64,000 nt of DNA from VXPQ01 sp965248175. GTDB taxonomy: Bacteria; Bacteroidota; Rhodothermia; Rhodothermales; VXPQ01. The position numbers and the translations under genes were made by a program. Positions within the stretch are counted from its first letter, which is position 1, and every line of letters begins with the position of its first letter. The DNA is taken from NCBI GenBank assembly GCA_965248175.1, contig OZ252093.1:2666001-2730000 (forward strand). The letters run 5' to 3'. This document shows, one piece after another, positions 26,435-34,631 of the stretch. The notes under the pieces are model-generated. The model was given only the letters and a program-made list of their open reading frames with translations. It did not search any database and was not told the DNA's origin.

Positions 26435-27523
26435 TTAACGACGTTTGCCTCTCGGATGCAATACGTTTCCTGTCTTTCCCTGGGCAAATCCCTCGATCCC
26501 CTGAAATATCTCGCTCACGCAGGGCATGGGAGGATTGTGGCACTCCGGTACGTTCGTGGGAAACAGCCCGGTGCATTTGGGCAGGAAGTTATATCCGGCC
26601 TGAAGACTCGTTTCCGTTGCCGGGGTCCATACCCTGCCTATGCCCTCCCCGGCTCCGAAGAAACCGTAGCCGTTCTTCACGTTGGAAAACGTGCCCGGCA
26701 CCGACAGCACGTTCGCATCGAAAACTCCTCCGGGCGGCGCCCATGCCGAATCCGCAATCAGGCCCGAAAACTCCATCTTCCGGAGCCATACGTCCGGGGC
26801 GCTTTCTTCCGGATCGGTGATCAGGCAGTTGATCTGGTAGGCGCGCCGTACGATTTCGAAATCCCGATCCATGTCGATCGTGAAGCGCCAGCCTCCGGGA
26901 ATGCGCTCGACCCGATCGTCGTACGAAACGATAACCGGCAACTGCACGGCCGGAGCAACCGGAGTACCCTGCGGCCAGGCCTGAGGAGGTGGAACATTGA
27001 TCGCGTGGTACGTCACGCGCAGCCCGATGAGATTCGGTACATTGCCTTCGATAAAGACAGGAATGGTAACGCTTGACTCGCCGGTTTCAAGGGTGAAATC
27101 TGCGGCAGGTGGCACGGTCACCTCAGCACTGGCCGTTTCGCCGTCCGAGCGTACCACCTCGAGCAGATAGCGATCCTCATGCTGCGGGCGGAACGGGGCC
27201 ATAAAAAAATGTCCGGTGATCAGACTGTCGAAATGCACCCTCTCATACATCCATTCCCGGCGCTGGCCCGTCGTACGATTCGTGGAAAATACGCGGGCGT
27301 CGATCTTCGCATCCCGGTCGGGAATCAGTTGATCAGCGACTTCGAAGACACGTACGTACTGTGTGTCGGCAGCGGAGTCCAGAAAGCCCCAGATCGTGAA
27401 AGGGATTTCGGTCCCTGTAATAGCATCCACGCTCTCCTCGCAACCGGCGGTCGCCAGCAGCAAACCCAGGAACATCGCCATTGCAAGAATCCGGGCAAAC
27501 GCCCTGTTCCGCATGTCATTCAT
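26435..27523 (-). CDS. DUF4249 lipoprotein
   Basis: 362-residue lipoprotein (signal with FLGLLLATAGCEES, lipidated Cys at about residue 28) of the DUF4249 family, which in Bacteroidota is nearly always encoded next to a TonB-dependent receptor. Beta-rich domain marks include EIPFTIWGFLDSAADTQYVR near the start, EVVRSDGETASAEVTVPP in the middle and the end region GYGFFGAGEGIGRVW. It starts 10 bp after the stop of the 762-residue receptor and is the last gene of the long minus-strand array. Presumably it is a surface or periplasmic partner of that receptor; ligand unknown. A broken paralogue lies at 43310-43951. Confidence 0.87.
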   Translation of the reverse strand: MNDMRNRAFARILAMAMFLGLLLATAGCEESVDAITGTEIPFTIWGFLDSAADTQYVRVFEVADQLIPDRDAKIDARVFSTNRTTGQRREWMYERVHFDSLITGHFFMAPFRPQHEDRYLLEVVRSDGETASAEVTVPPAADFTLETGESSVTIPVFIEGNVPNLIGLRVTYHAINVPPPQAWPQGTPVAPAVQLPVIVSYDDRVERIPGGWRFTIDMDRDFEIVRRAYQINCLITDPEESAPDVWLRKMEFSGLIADSAWAPPGGVFDANVLSVPGTFSNVKNGYGFFGAGEGIGRVWTPATETSLQAGYNFLPKCTGLFPTNVPECHNPPMPCVSEIFQGIEGFAQGKTGNVLHPRGKRR

Positions 27524-27532
27524 GGAAATATC

Positions 27533-29821
27533 CTAAAATTCGACCTTCAGGCCGACAATGGGCACGATGGGCAATTGATCGGTACGCTGGGCAGTGAGCA
27601 GGTCCAGGGAAAAAAGATTCGACCGGTCATAGGCATTCATCACACCCGCCTGCACCGTCATTTCCGCCCCCAAGGCTACGTCGAACGCCCGTTCCACGGT
27701 AATGTCCAGCCGGTGATAGGTCGGGAGCACGCCCCGGTAGGGAATGCTTTCGTAGATGACACGGGGGAATCCACGCACATTTCTGACGGCAACGGGACCG
27801 TCCATGAGCACGAAACCATCGAATCCCTCGACCGGCGTGTACGGCAATCCTGAGCCGAATTGCCACCGGGCGCTGATATCGAATCCGTATACCACGGTCT
27901 TCGCCAGCACGTTGACCTGGTGGCGCCGGTCGTGGGGCGGGCGGAACCGCCCGGGGTTTATCACCGCCGGACTCTCCGGATCGATCTCGTACCGGGTAGA
28001 AGACAGCCCGTAGTTTACGAATCCGTAAAAACGGGAACGCCGCACTTCCATGCGCAAATCAAATCCGTATGCATCGCCATGGGCCTCCTGCAAGCGCGTG
28101 GTGAAGCCGGGAAACGCGGTCCACTCCCCAATGAAGATGTTGTCCATGTTCTTGTAAAACCCCTCGATGGAGCATTCCAGCCAGGGAGTCGGTTCTACCC
28201 GGTATCCGAGCAGCGCATGCATGGAGCGCATGGCGTCGCTGGAGGGTGTTTGCGCCCATGCCGTAAAAATGTTGGTGGCGTCACGTCGGTCGCTCAGGCC
28301 CACGATCACCTGCCGGTAGATGCCCGCCGCCGCGCTCCACTGGTGGACGCCGCGTTGGAGGCGTAGCCGCAATCGGGGTTCGAAGTAATCGCCCGTACTT
28401 CCCATCGTTTGCACGGTGAGCCCCGGGCGCACGTACATCCCGGCGCCGACATATATCTCGGGTTCGACATACGCCCCCACGTTCGTTGGGGCGCCCCGCC
28501 CTATCATAAGGTCCTGAAACAAGCCCCCTAACACGGTTTCCGTCAGGGGCGTACGCAGAAAAAATCCCCACTTTATCTCCGTACGCTGGCCGAAATTCGT
28601 CATATTGAGGGCGAGATTGAATAGCTCGAGGTCAGAGGTCCGGATCGGCTCGTCACGGGGACCGAAGGAGCTTTCGAGGCGCGAAACGGAAACAAGCACT
28701 TCGCTCAGAATGGGAAGAATGCGCGGCGCCACGAGATATCGCACACCGAGCGCCGTGTTGCGCCAGCTGACCTCATCATCCCGCCGGAATACATCATCGG
28801 TGGGCGTAAGCGTGCCCCGGTCAAACGTCTTCAGCCCTGTCACGGAAAGCTGACGATTCGGTCCTATGCGCACATGTATTTTTCCAAATACGTCATCGAA
28901 TACATAGGGGAGCGGCGCAGAAACGTACCGGGAAGCCAACTGGTCCAGCGTCGAATACCGGGCGGCGCCCAGAAAAGATATGCGGCCAGGAAGGATGGGC
29001 CCTTCGAGATGCCCCGCACTGGTAAAGGGCGACAACGCCGCAGAAGCATTGAAGCCGCGCTTGTTTCCATTACGCGAATGCACATCGATGACCGAGGATA
29101 TTCTTCCCGAAAATTCACTGCCGAACCCCCCGGCGTAGACATCGGCCCGGTTGACGATTTCGGAAGAAAAGGCCGAATAAAAACCCAGAACATGGAAGGG
29201 CTGAAAAATCTCGATCCCGTCGAGCAACGTCAGGTTTTGCGTAGGTTCGCCGCCCCGGATAAATACCTGTCCGCCCCGGTCGCCCATCAACACCACGCTG
29301 GGGATCGTGGAAAGGTAGGAAACCAGATCGCCCGAAATGTCCGGTGAAGGAATGAGATCGATATCCTGGGGGCGGATGGTTTGCTGTCCGGCGGTCACGC
29401 GCGCTGCGCCATCGTCACGCTCCGCCTCCACGAAAATGCCTTCCATCGCCATCTCGTCTTCCCGCAGCACGATATTGACCAGCAGGCGATCGTCGGCCTC
29501 GATGTCCAGCGTATCGACATAGGTGACGAACCCGATAAAGGAAGCCCGGAGCGTGTACCGCCCGGGGGAGATGCGGCCTATGAGAAAAAAGCCGTCCCCG
29601 TTCGAAACCGCACCCTCCAGCCCGCCGGTCATGTTGTCGATCGTCAGGTTGACGCCCTGCAGGGATTCTCCGCCCGGATCCGCCGTAACGAAACCGCGAA
29701 TCGAAGCGGATTGCGCCCTCGCTTCAAGCAACAGCCCCGGAGTCGTCACCATGGTCAGACCCGCGACAGCCATCAACCCCCACCGGAGAATACGCCCGCT
29801 TTCGATGCCCGATAACGTCAT
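27533..29821 (-). CDS. TonB-dependent receptor with carboxypeptidase-regulatory-like N-terminal domain
   Basis: 762-residue outer-membrane receptor. A signal ending near LLLEARAQ is followed by a CarboxypepD_reg-like domain (ASIRGFVTADPGGESLQGVN to VNIVLREDEM, about residues 36-120), then a plug domain (IPSPDISGDLVSYLSTIPSV, GQVFIRGGEPTQNLTLLDGI) and a beta-barrel ending in the aromatic residue of IVPIVGLKVEF. It imports an unknown ligand across the outer membrane with energy from TonB/ExbBD, whose genes are not in the window. The gene is tightly placed between TPR protein 1 (12-bp gap) and the DUF4249 lipoprotein (10-bp gap). Its N-terminal region has a decayed relative at 43941-44270. Confidence 0.93.
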   Translation of the reverse strand: MTLSGIESGRILRWGLMAVAGLTMVTTPGLLLEARAQSASIRGFVTADPGGESLQGVNLTIDNMTGGLEGAVSNGDGFFLIGRISPGRYTLRASFIGFVTYVDTLDIEADDRLLVNIVLREDEMAMEGIFVEAERDDGAARVTAGQQTIRPQDIDLIPSPDISGDLVSYLSTIPSVVLMGDRGGQVFIRGGEPTQNLTLLDGIEIFQPFHVLGFYSAFSSEIVNRADVYAGGFGSEFSGRISSVIDVHSRNGNKRGFNASAALSPFTSAGHLEGPILPGRISFLGAARYSTLDQLASRYVSAPLPYVFDDVFGKIHVRIGPNRQLSVTGLKTFDRGTLTPTDDVFRRDDEVSWRNTALGVRYLVAPRILPILSEVLVSVSRLESSFGPRDEPIRTSDLELFNLALNMTNFGQRTEIKWGFFLRTPLTETVLGGLFQDLMIGRGAPTNVGAYVEPEIYVGAGMYVRPGLTVQTMGSTGDYFEPRLRLRLQRGVHQWSAAAGIYRQVIVGLSDRRDATNIFTAWAQTPSSDAMRSMHALLGYRVEPTPWLECSIEGFYKNMDNIFIGEWTAFPGFTTRLQEAHGDAYGFDLRMEVRRSRFYGFVNYGLSSTRYEIDPESPAVINPGRFRPPHDRRHQVNVLAKTVVYGFDISARWQFGSGLPYTPVEGFDGFVLMDGPVAVRNVRGFPRVIYESIPYRGVLPTYHRLDITVERAFDVALGAEMTVQAGVMNAYDRSNLFSLDLLTAQRTDQLPIVPIVGLKVEF

Positions 29822-29832
29822 GCGTCCAGGTT

Positions 29833-31077
29833 TTACGGTTGGAAAAGCCGTTCGGAGGACGCGAGTTTCGCCAGCGAGCGGAGCGCCGCCTGATTGTCCG
29901 GTTCAATGCGCAAGGCGGCTTCCCAAGCCCTGCGTGCGTTCTCGGGATCCCCGGACAACGCATACAGACTTCCCAGATTGATCAGCGCATGGGTATTTGA
30001 CGTATCCGCCTGCACGATGGTCCGGAACGATCGAATTGCGAAAAGGGTGTCGCCTCGCAGCAAATGCAGCACCGCTACATTGTTGCGAAAATCGGGATTT
30101 CCCGGAGCGATATAAAGCGCTACCCTGTAGGCATGCATGGCGTCGTCGTAGCGGCCCGCCCGCCGCAGCAGGGAACCCAGGGTCGCATGCGCATACGGAT
30201 CGCCGGGGTGTACCCGCACGGCGGTCTCGCGCTGCGTGATCAGCGCCTGCAATGTGCGGAGCGCCTCGGCGCGTTCCTGAAGCACCTGCGCCTCTTCCAC
30301 GCGCCCAAGGCGCATGTACGCCTGGGCCATGTTGTAATGCGCCCCCTGGTGCCAGGGCCATTGCGCTACGACCGTTTCAAGGAGGTCAAGCGCCTCGTCC
30401 CAACGATTGAGCCGAACCAGATATGAGGCCGCATGGTACCGGTATTCGAGGTTGCCGGGCTCCTGCGCAAGGGCTCGCTGCGCTTCGCGCAGGGCGCCCT
30501 CATGATCCCCAAGATCGTCCAGCAGCAACGCCAGACCAAAATGTGCGGGGGCAAATTCGCTGTCGATCGACAGCGCCTGTTCGAAGGCATAAAGGGCACT
30601 GTCTGTCTTGCCCAACTCGACGTACGACCGGGCGATTTCCCGCCACGGCCTCGGATCGGGATGCGCCTGGAACTCGCGCAGGTAATACCGGATCGCTTCG
30701 CTGAACTCCTGGCGTCGGAACGCCGTATTGCCAAGGTTATGCCAGGCGCCCGGGTAGGTCGGGTGCATGGCAAGCGCTACCCGATACGCCGAGTCCGCCT
30801 TGTCGAAATTCGCCAGCTCGGCGTAAATTCGTCCACGCAAAAACGGAATGTCAGCCAGGTCCGACGAGAACACGGCCACGCTATCGGCAAACGCAAACGC
30901 CCGTTCGAAGTCGTGTCGCTGCAAGGCTTCGGAGCCGAGGCGCAGAAACCGCTCTGCCGTAAGACTCATCGGTTGCACGGGATCCGTTGGCGCAGAACGC
31001 CCGCAGCCTGAGGAAGCCAGTGTGCAAAGAGCGACTATCCAGAGCAACACCGGCCGACGAGAAAAAAGGGTCCACAT
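29833..31077 (-). CDS. TPR-repeat lipoprotein 1
   Basis: 414-residue lipoprotein (LCTLASSGCGRS, lipidated Cys at about 25) made almost wholly of tetratricopeptide repeats from about residue 45 to the end, with many copies of the A-x-Y-N-x-G or A-W-H-N-L-G pattern (PGAWHNLGNTAFRRQEF, GAHYNMAQAYMRLGRVEEA, ALINLGSLYALSGDPENA). TPR arrays bind protein partners. It sits 7 bp after a CRTAC1 gene and 12 bp before a TonB receptor on the same strand, so it is probably part of a surface complex with them. It has an intact paralogue at 33314-34555, a remnant at 32961-33312 and a 45-codon stub at 45656-45794. Confidence 0.88.
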   Translation of the reverse strand: MWTLFSRRPVLLWIVALCTLASSGCGRSAPTDPVQPMSLTAERFLRLGSEALQRHDFERAFAFADSVAVFSSDLADIPFLRGRIYAELANFDKADSAYRVALAMHPTYPGAWHNLGNTAFRRQEFSEAIRYYLREFQAHPDPRPWREIARSYVELGKTDSALYAFEQALSIDSEFAPAHFGLALLLDDLGDHEGALREAQRALAQEPGNLEYRYHAASYLVRLNRWDEALDLLETVVAQWPWHQGAHYNMAQAYMRLGRVEEAQVLQERAEALRTLQALITQRETAVRVHPGDPYAHATLGSLLRRAGRYDDAMHAYRVALYIAPGNPDFRNNVAVLHLLRGDTLFAIRSFRTIVQADTSNTHALINLGSLYALSGDPENARRAWEAALRIEPDNQAALRSLAKLASSERLFQP

Positions 31078-31083
31078 AGCGTT

Positions 31084-32964
31084 TTACCTGCTCCGCGCGG
31101 CTGGCAGCGCAAAGGATCCGGCGGCAAGCGTGTCGGAACGGTCGGTGGCATGGATTGGAGCATCCGGCAATCCGATGAACGGACTGGCAACAATACTGTC
31201 GGCTCCTTCGACGACCAGTACGTTACCGGAAGCCACTTCCGCATACCAATCCTCCTGACCGCTTGGCCAGTACACGGCCAGCGAATCGACCCGATCCGCT
31301 TCGCCCAGTCCAAACGTGACGACCTTCTCCGACGCCGACAGAAAACTCGATCCCGTACGCACGAATCGCTCCATACGCCGTCCCCCTACCCGGGCGACTA
31401 CGCGAGCCGACAGGCCATCCCGATTACTGTTTCGCCCTTCAAGACGCACGCGCAAAGGGCGCCCCCCGGCCAAGTCGTTGCGCAAGAGCCAGGCGCCTCC
31501 CCCATTCTCGGTAATCAGAATGTCGAGGTCTCCATCCCGGTCGTAATCCGCATAGGCAGCGCCGCGTCCCACCATGGATCGAGCCAATGGACCGCCCAGG
31601 ATCGGCGCCGCATCCTCGAATATCCCCTCACCCCGGTTGAGAAAAAGATGCGGGGGTTCCGCGTAGGGGATACCTTCCTGCGTCTGTTCGATTTCCGGCT
31701 GAACATGCCCGTTGGCTGCGAACAAATCCATGTCGCCATCGAGGTCCGCATCGAAAAGGAACAGGCCAAAGGTAAGCGTAAGCAAGCTGGGGCGTCCGAT
31801 CCGCGAAACGGCAGACCGGTCAAGAAACAATCCCTTCCCGTCGTGGCGAAACACGCTGATCATTTCCTTCGAGAAATTCCCTACAAAGAGCGTGGCTTCG
31901 CCGCTCTCGTCCACCACCCCGACATCAATGCCCATGCCGGCGCGCGCCTTGCCGTTCTCGTCGTAGGCCATCCCACTCAAGGCCCCCTGTTCCGTGAACG
32001 TACCGTCCCCGTCGTTAAGATAGAACAAATCCCGCTGGGTATCGCTGGCGACCACGAGGTCCGGCCACCGGTCCTTGTTGAAATCCCATTCGGAAACACC
32101 CAGCATCTTGCCTGGAGCCGGCAAAAACCCCGCCTGCTCCGTCCAGTCGACGAACATTCCGTTGCCGTCGTTGCGATAGAAACGGGAGGGTACGCCTTCG
32201 TACAACTCGGGCGTGCAATAACTTCGGATGTGCCCCTCCAGCATACATACGAGATCGGCGCCGGGAGACCATGCGACGTAGTTGCCCACATACAGATCGA
32301 CATGGCCGTCGCGATCGGCGTCGAAGAAAATAGCCGAGGTGCTCCACTGCGGCGAACCCGCAACGCCTGTCCGGCTCCCCGTTTCCGAAAACGTCCGCAT
32401 GCCGCCGGGGCCTGCATCGTTGCGAAAGAACAGGTTTTCACCAAGGGTCGTCAGGTAAATGTCCTGATCGCCGTCGTTGTCATAGTCGGCTGTCGCCACG
32501 CCAATGCCGTAGGCGTAAAAACCGGCCAGGCCTACCTCCTGCGTCACTTCCCGAAACGCGCCGTTGCCTTCGTTTCGATACAGGCGAATTGCTTCGACCG
32601 GGGCTCTCGGTTCGTCAGCGTGTTCCGGCCAGACGCCGCCGCCCGCAAGCAAAATATCGATCCACCCGTCGTTGTCGTAATCGACGAAGCCGCCACCCGA
32701 TCCCATCGCCTCGGGAAACCAGTGGTTCCCAAATGCCCCTGTGACATGCCGGAAACCGGCAAGACCCGCTTGTTCCGTCACATCGGTGAAAGCAAGTACA
32801 GGCGCCGCCTTACCCCGCACCGTCTCTTCCCCAACGGAGGCAGGAGGATTTGCAGGCGAACAGGCAGCAAAAACGGCAAGCGGCACGCACGCACCCCATC
32901 GCAAGCAACGCGCAATCCGTGAACCATTCTTCCCGAGCGGCGGGATGCGGACGGGTATCGTCAT
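31084..32964 (-). CDS. CRTAC1-family lipoprotein with FG-GAP/VCBS propeller and ASPIC/UnbV domain 1
   Basis: 626-residue lipoprotein (ACVPLAVFAACSPANPP). The ATG at 32964 is chosen because it opens the signal peptide and overlaps the stop codon of the TPR remnant (ATGA); the open frame continues 109 codons further upstream but that part belongs to the TPR remnant. The body is a seven-bladed FG-GAP propeller with many calcium-binding-like D-x-D-x-D-G loops (FVDYDNDGWIDILLAGGG, VATADYDNDGDQDIYLTT, DADLDGDMDLFAANGH). The last 110 residues form the ASPIC/UnbV domain (RLEGRNSNRDGLSARV, TFGLGEADRVDSLAVYWP). Such proteins are secreted or surface-bound; the molecular role is unknown. Confidence 0.88.
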   Translation of the reverse strand: MTIPVRIPPLGKNGSRIARCLRWGACVPLAVFAACSPANPPASVGEETVRGKAAPVLAFTDVTEQAGLAGFRHVTGAFGNHWFPEAMGSGGGFVDYDNDGWIDILLAGGGVWPEHADEPRAPVEAIRLYRNEGNGAFREVTQEVGLAGFYAYGIGVATADYDNDGDQDIYLTTLGENLFFRNDAGPGGMRTFSETGSRTGVAGSPQWSTSAIFFDADRDGHVDLYVGNYVAWSPGADLVCMLEGHIRSYCTPELYEGVPSRFYRNDGNGMFVDWTEQAGFLPAPGKMLGVSEWDFNKDRWPDLVVASDTQRDLFYLNDGDGTFTEQGALSGMAYDENGKARAGMGIDVGVVDESGEATLFVGNFSKEMISVFRHDGKGLFLDRSAVSRIGRPSLLTLTFGLFLFDADLDGDMDLFAANGHVQPEIEQTQEGIPYAEPPHLFLNRGEGIFEDAAPILGGPLARSMVGRGAAYADYDRDGDLDILITENGGGAWLLRNDLAGGRPLRVRLEGRNSNRDGLSARVVARVGGRRMERFVRTGSSFLSASEKVVTFGLGEADRVDSLAVYWPSGQEDWYAEVASGNVLVVEGADSIVASPFIGLPDAPIHATDRSDTLAAGSFALPAARSR

Positions 32965-33312
32965 GGAGAAGCGGATAGACCGGTGGATTCGGCTTGTTCC
33001 GCGGCTTTCCGGGAAGCGACCCTCGCCACGGCCAGCGCCTGTCGTTGTTCTACGTGACGACCGGCATGGCCCAAGCCAGGCGGCAAGCGCCCGCCAGCGA
33101 GCAGGGTCGTCGGGATAACGAGCGGCGGCGGCGCGAGCCTGCTCGATCTCCTGGTCGAGATATTGCAATGCCTCCGTGGCCTCAAGATGAGAACGCGCTT
33201 CCTCCTCGCGTCCCAGCGCCTTCAGCGCCCGACCAGGATTGTACCGGGCGCCTGCATCGTAGGGCCGGGCATACAAAAAACGCGAGGACAATGTACAATA
33301 ACGGATATTTCC
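32961..33312 (-). pseudogene. Remnant of a third TPR protein, N-terminally truncated and frameshifted
   Basis: Between the TPR protein 2 stop and CRTAC1 protein 1 lies a reading frame starting near PDGNIRY and running through DAGARYNPGRALKALGREEE and ALQYLDQEIEQARAAAARYP. It aligns by eye with the PGNLEYRYHAASYL and GAHYNMAQAYMRLGRVEEAQ regions of TPR protein 1. A block of about 20 codons is missing near the start, and the first 200 or so residues are absent. Near 33070 a GGG run carries one base too many; removing it joins AAWLG to HAGRHVEQRQALAVARVAS and leads to a TGA at 32961-32963 that overlaps the CRTAC1 ATG (ATGA). That overlap shows it was once a real coupled gene. Function lost. Confidence 0.7.
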
Positions 33313-33313
33313 G

Positions 33314-34555
33314 TCAGGGCGTGGACGACCGGGGTAATTGGGTCAGGTAGTACCTTGCTTCCGCATGATTGGGAGCGTGCCGGAGCACCGTTTCCCATGC
33401 GGTCCGGGCTTCCGCGTAGTCGCCGGCCAGCGCATGCAGCGTACCCAGATTCAGCCATACGTCCGGCTGATCCGGGGCAACCTCAAGCAACGCTTCGTAC
33501 CGCCCAAGCGCCGAGGCCGTATCCCCCGCGGAGAGGTACAAATTAGCAATGTTGTTCTGCAGTTCCAGCCACTGCGGGCGAAGCGAAAAGGCCACCGTAA
33601 GGGCCTCGATAGCTTCCTCTATACGTCCAGACCGGTGCAGCGCTTCCCCGTATTCTATCCAGATCTCGGGCTCGTGGCTGTTACGCTTGATGAGTTCAAC
33701 CCATTCCTCCACCTCCTTTTGCGATATAAGCAGCGTGTCGGCCCGAGCAAGATAGCGAGCGCCCTCTTCGGTCTTTCCGGTGCCCGTGAGTGCCTGTCCG
33801 AGGTTGTAATGCGCGGCGTAGTGCCAGGGAATCCCGTCGGCCACCCGCGTCAGGATTTCTGCAGCGGCTTCCAGATCGCCGTTGCGCAAACGCTGCACCC
33901 CATACACATACGCATAGTTCAGGTTGTCCGGGTCCAGCGCAATACCTTGTTCGGAGTACGAAAGAGCCTCTGCGAAATCCCCTGCGTCTTCATAGAGTTG
34001 CCCAAGCCACATGTATGCCGTTGGGTTGGAGGAATCCGCTGCAATGGCCCGCTCGTATGCCCAGCGGGCGCTGTCGGGCTTGCCCGTATCGGCATAGGCC
34101 CGCCCGAGTTGCGTCAGATAGTCCGTCGTTTCCGCTACGCCGCGCTCCTTGCGGTAGAGCGCAAGGGCCTCTGCCGGCTCGCCGTACATATAGGCGCCAT
34201 TGCCCATATTGAACCACACACCCGGATACTCCGGGTCCAGTTCCAGCGTCTTTTCGTAGGCTTCCGTAGCCAGATCGAGCTGCCGAAGCGCCGTCAGGGT
34301 ACGCCCGCGCATGAATGGAATATCGGCAAGATCAGGCGCATAGGCGGCTGCACTGTCCGCCAGTACAAGCGCTGCGCTGTAATACCCTGTCTCGAATGCC
34401 TGCTGGGCATCGAGTAAGAATTCCACGGCTTTCGGGTCGGTGTTGCGACGCACCAGTTCCGTCCGGGACGGGGCCTCCGCCTCGGGGCCGCATCCCCCTG
34501 CCATCAAAACAATAAAGACCCCCAGAGGGGCTATCCATGTACTTGCGTTACGCAT
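33314..34555 (-). CDS. TPR-repeat lipoprotein 2
   Basis: 413-residue lipoprotein (VLMAGGCGPEAEAP) and paralogue of TPR protein 1, of equal length and with the same order of repeats. Examples are PGVWFNMGNGAYMYGEPAEA, AAHYNLGQALTGTGKTEEGA, PTAYMWLGQLYEDAGDFAEA and PDVWLNLGTLHALAGDYAEA. The regions SAAAYAPDLADIPFMRGRTL here and SVAVFSSDLADIPFLRGRIY in TPR 1 are nearly identical and mark the family. It lies 76 bp after CRTAC1 protein 2 and directly before the TPR remnant. It is probably a protein-binding scaffold; partners are likely the CRTAC1 proteins, judging by repeated adjacency. Confidence 0.88.
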   Translation of the reverse strand: MRNASTWIAPLGVFIVLMAGGCGPEAEAPSRTELVRRNTDPKAVEFLLDAQQAFETGYYSAALVLADSAAAYAPDLADIPFMRGRTLTALRQLDLATEAYEKTLELDPEYPGVWFNMGNGAYMYGEPAEALALYRKERGVAETTDYLTQLGRAYADTGKPDSARWAYERAIAADSSNPTAYMWLGQLYEDAGDFAEALSYSEQGIALDPDNLNYAYVYGVQRLRNGDLEAAAEILTRVADGIPWHYAAHYNLGQALTGTGKTEEGARYLARADTLLISQKEVEEWVELIKRNSHEPEIWIEYGEALHRSGRIEEAIEALTVAFSLRPQWLELQNNIANLYLSAGDTASALGRYEALLEVAPDQPDVWLNLGTLHALAGDYAEARTAWETVLRHAPNHAEARYYLTQLPRSSTP

Positions 34556-34631
34556 GAGACTCCTTCAGAAAATCATCTTGCCGCATCCCGGCCGCCGCGT
34601 ATGCAAACGCAGGCGCTACGGAGACGGTTCG

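Noticed and set aside
31150..32922. 590-codon plus-strand frame opposite CRTAC1 protein 1
   Set aside because: Same explanation as the antisense frame over CRTAC1 protein 2.
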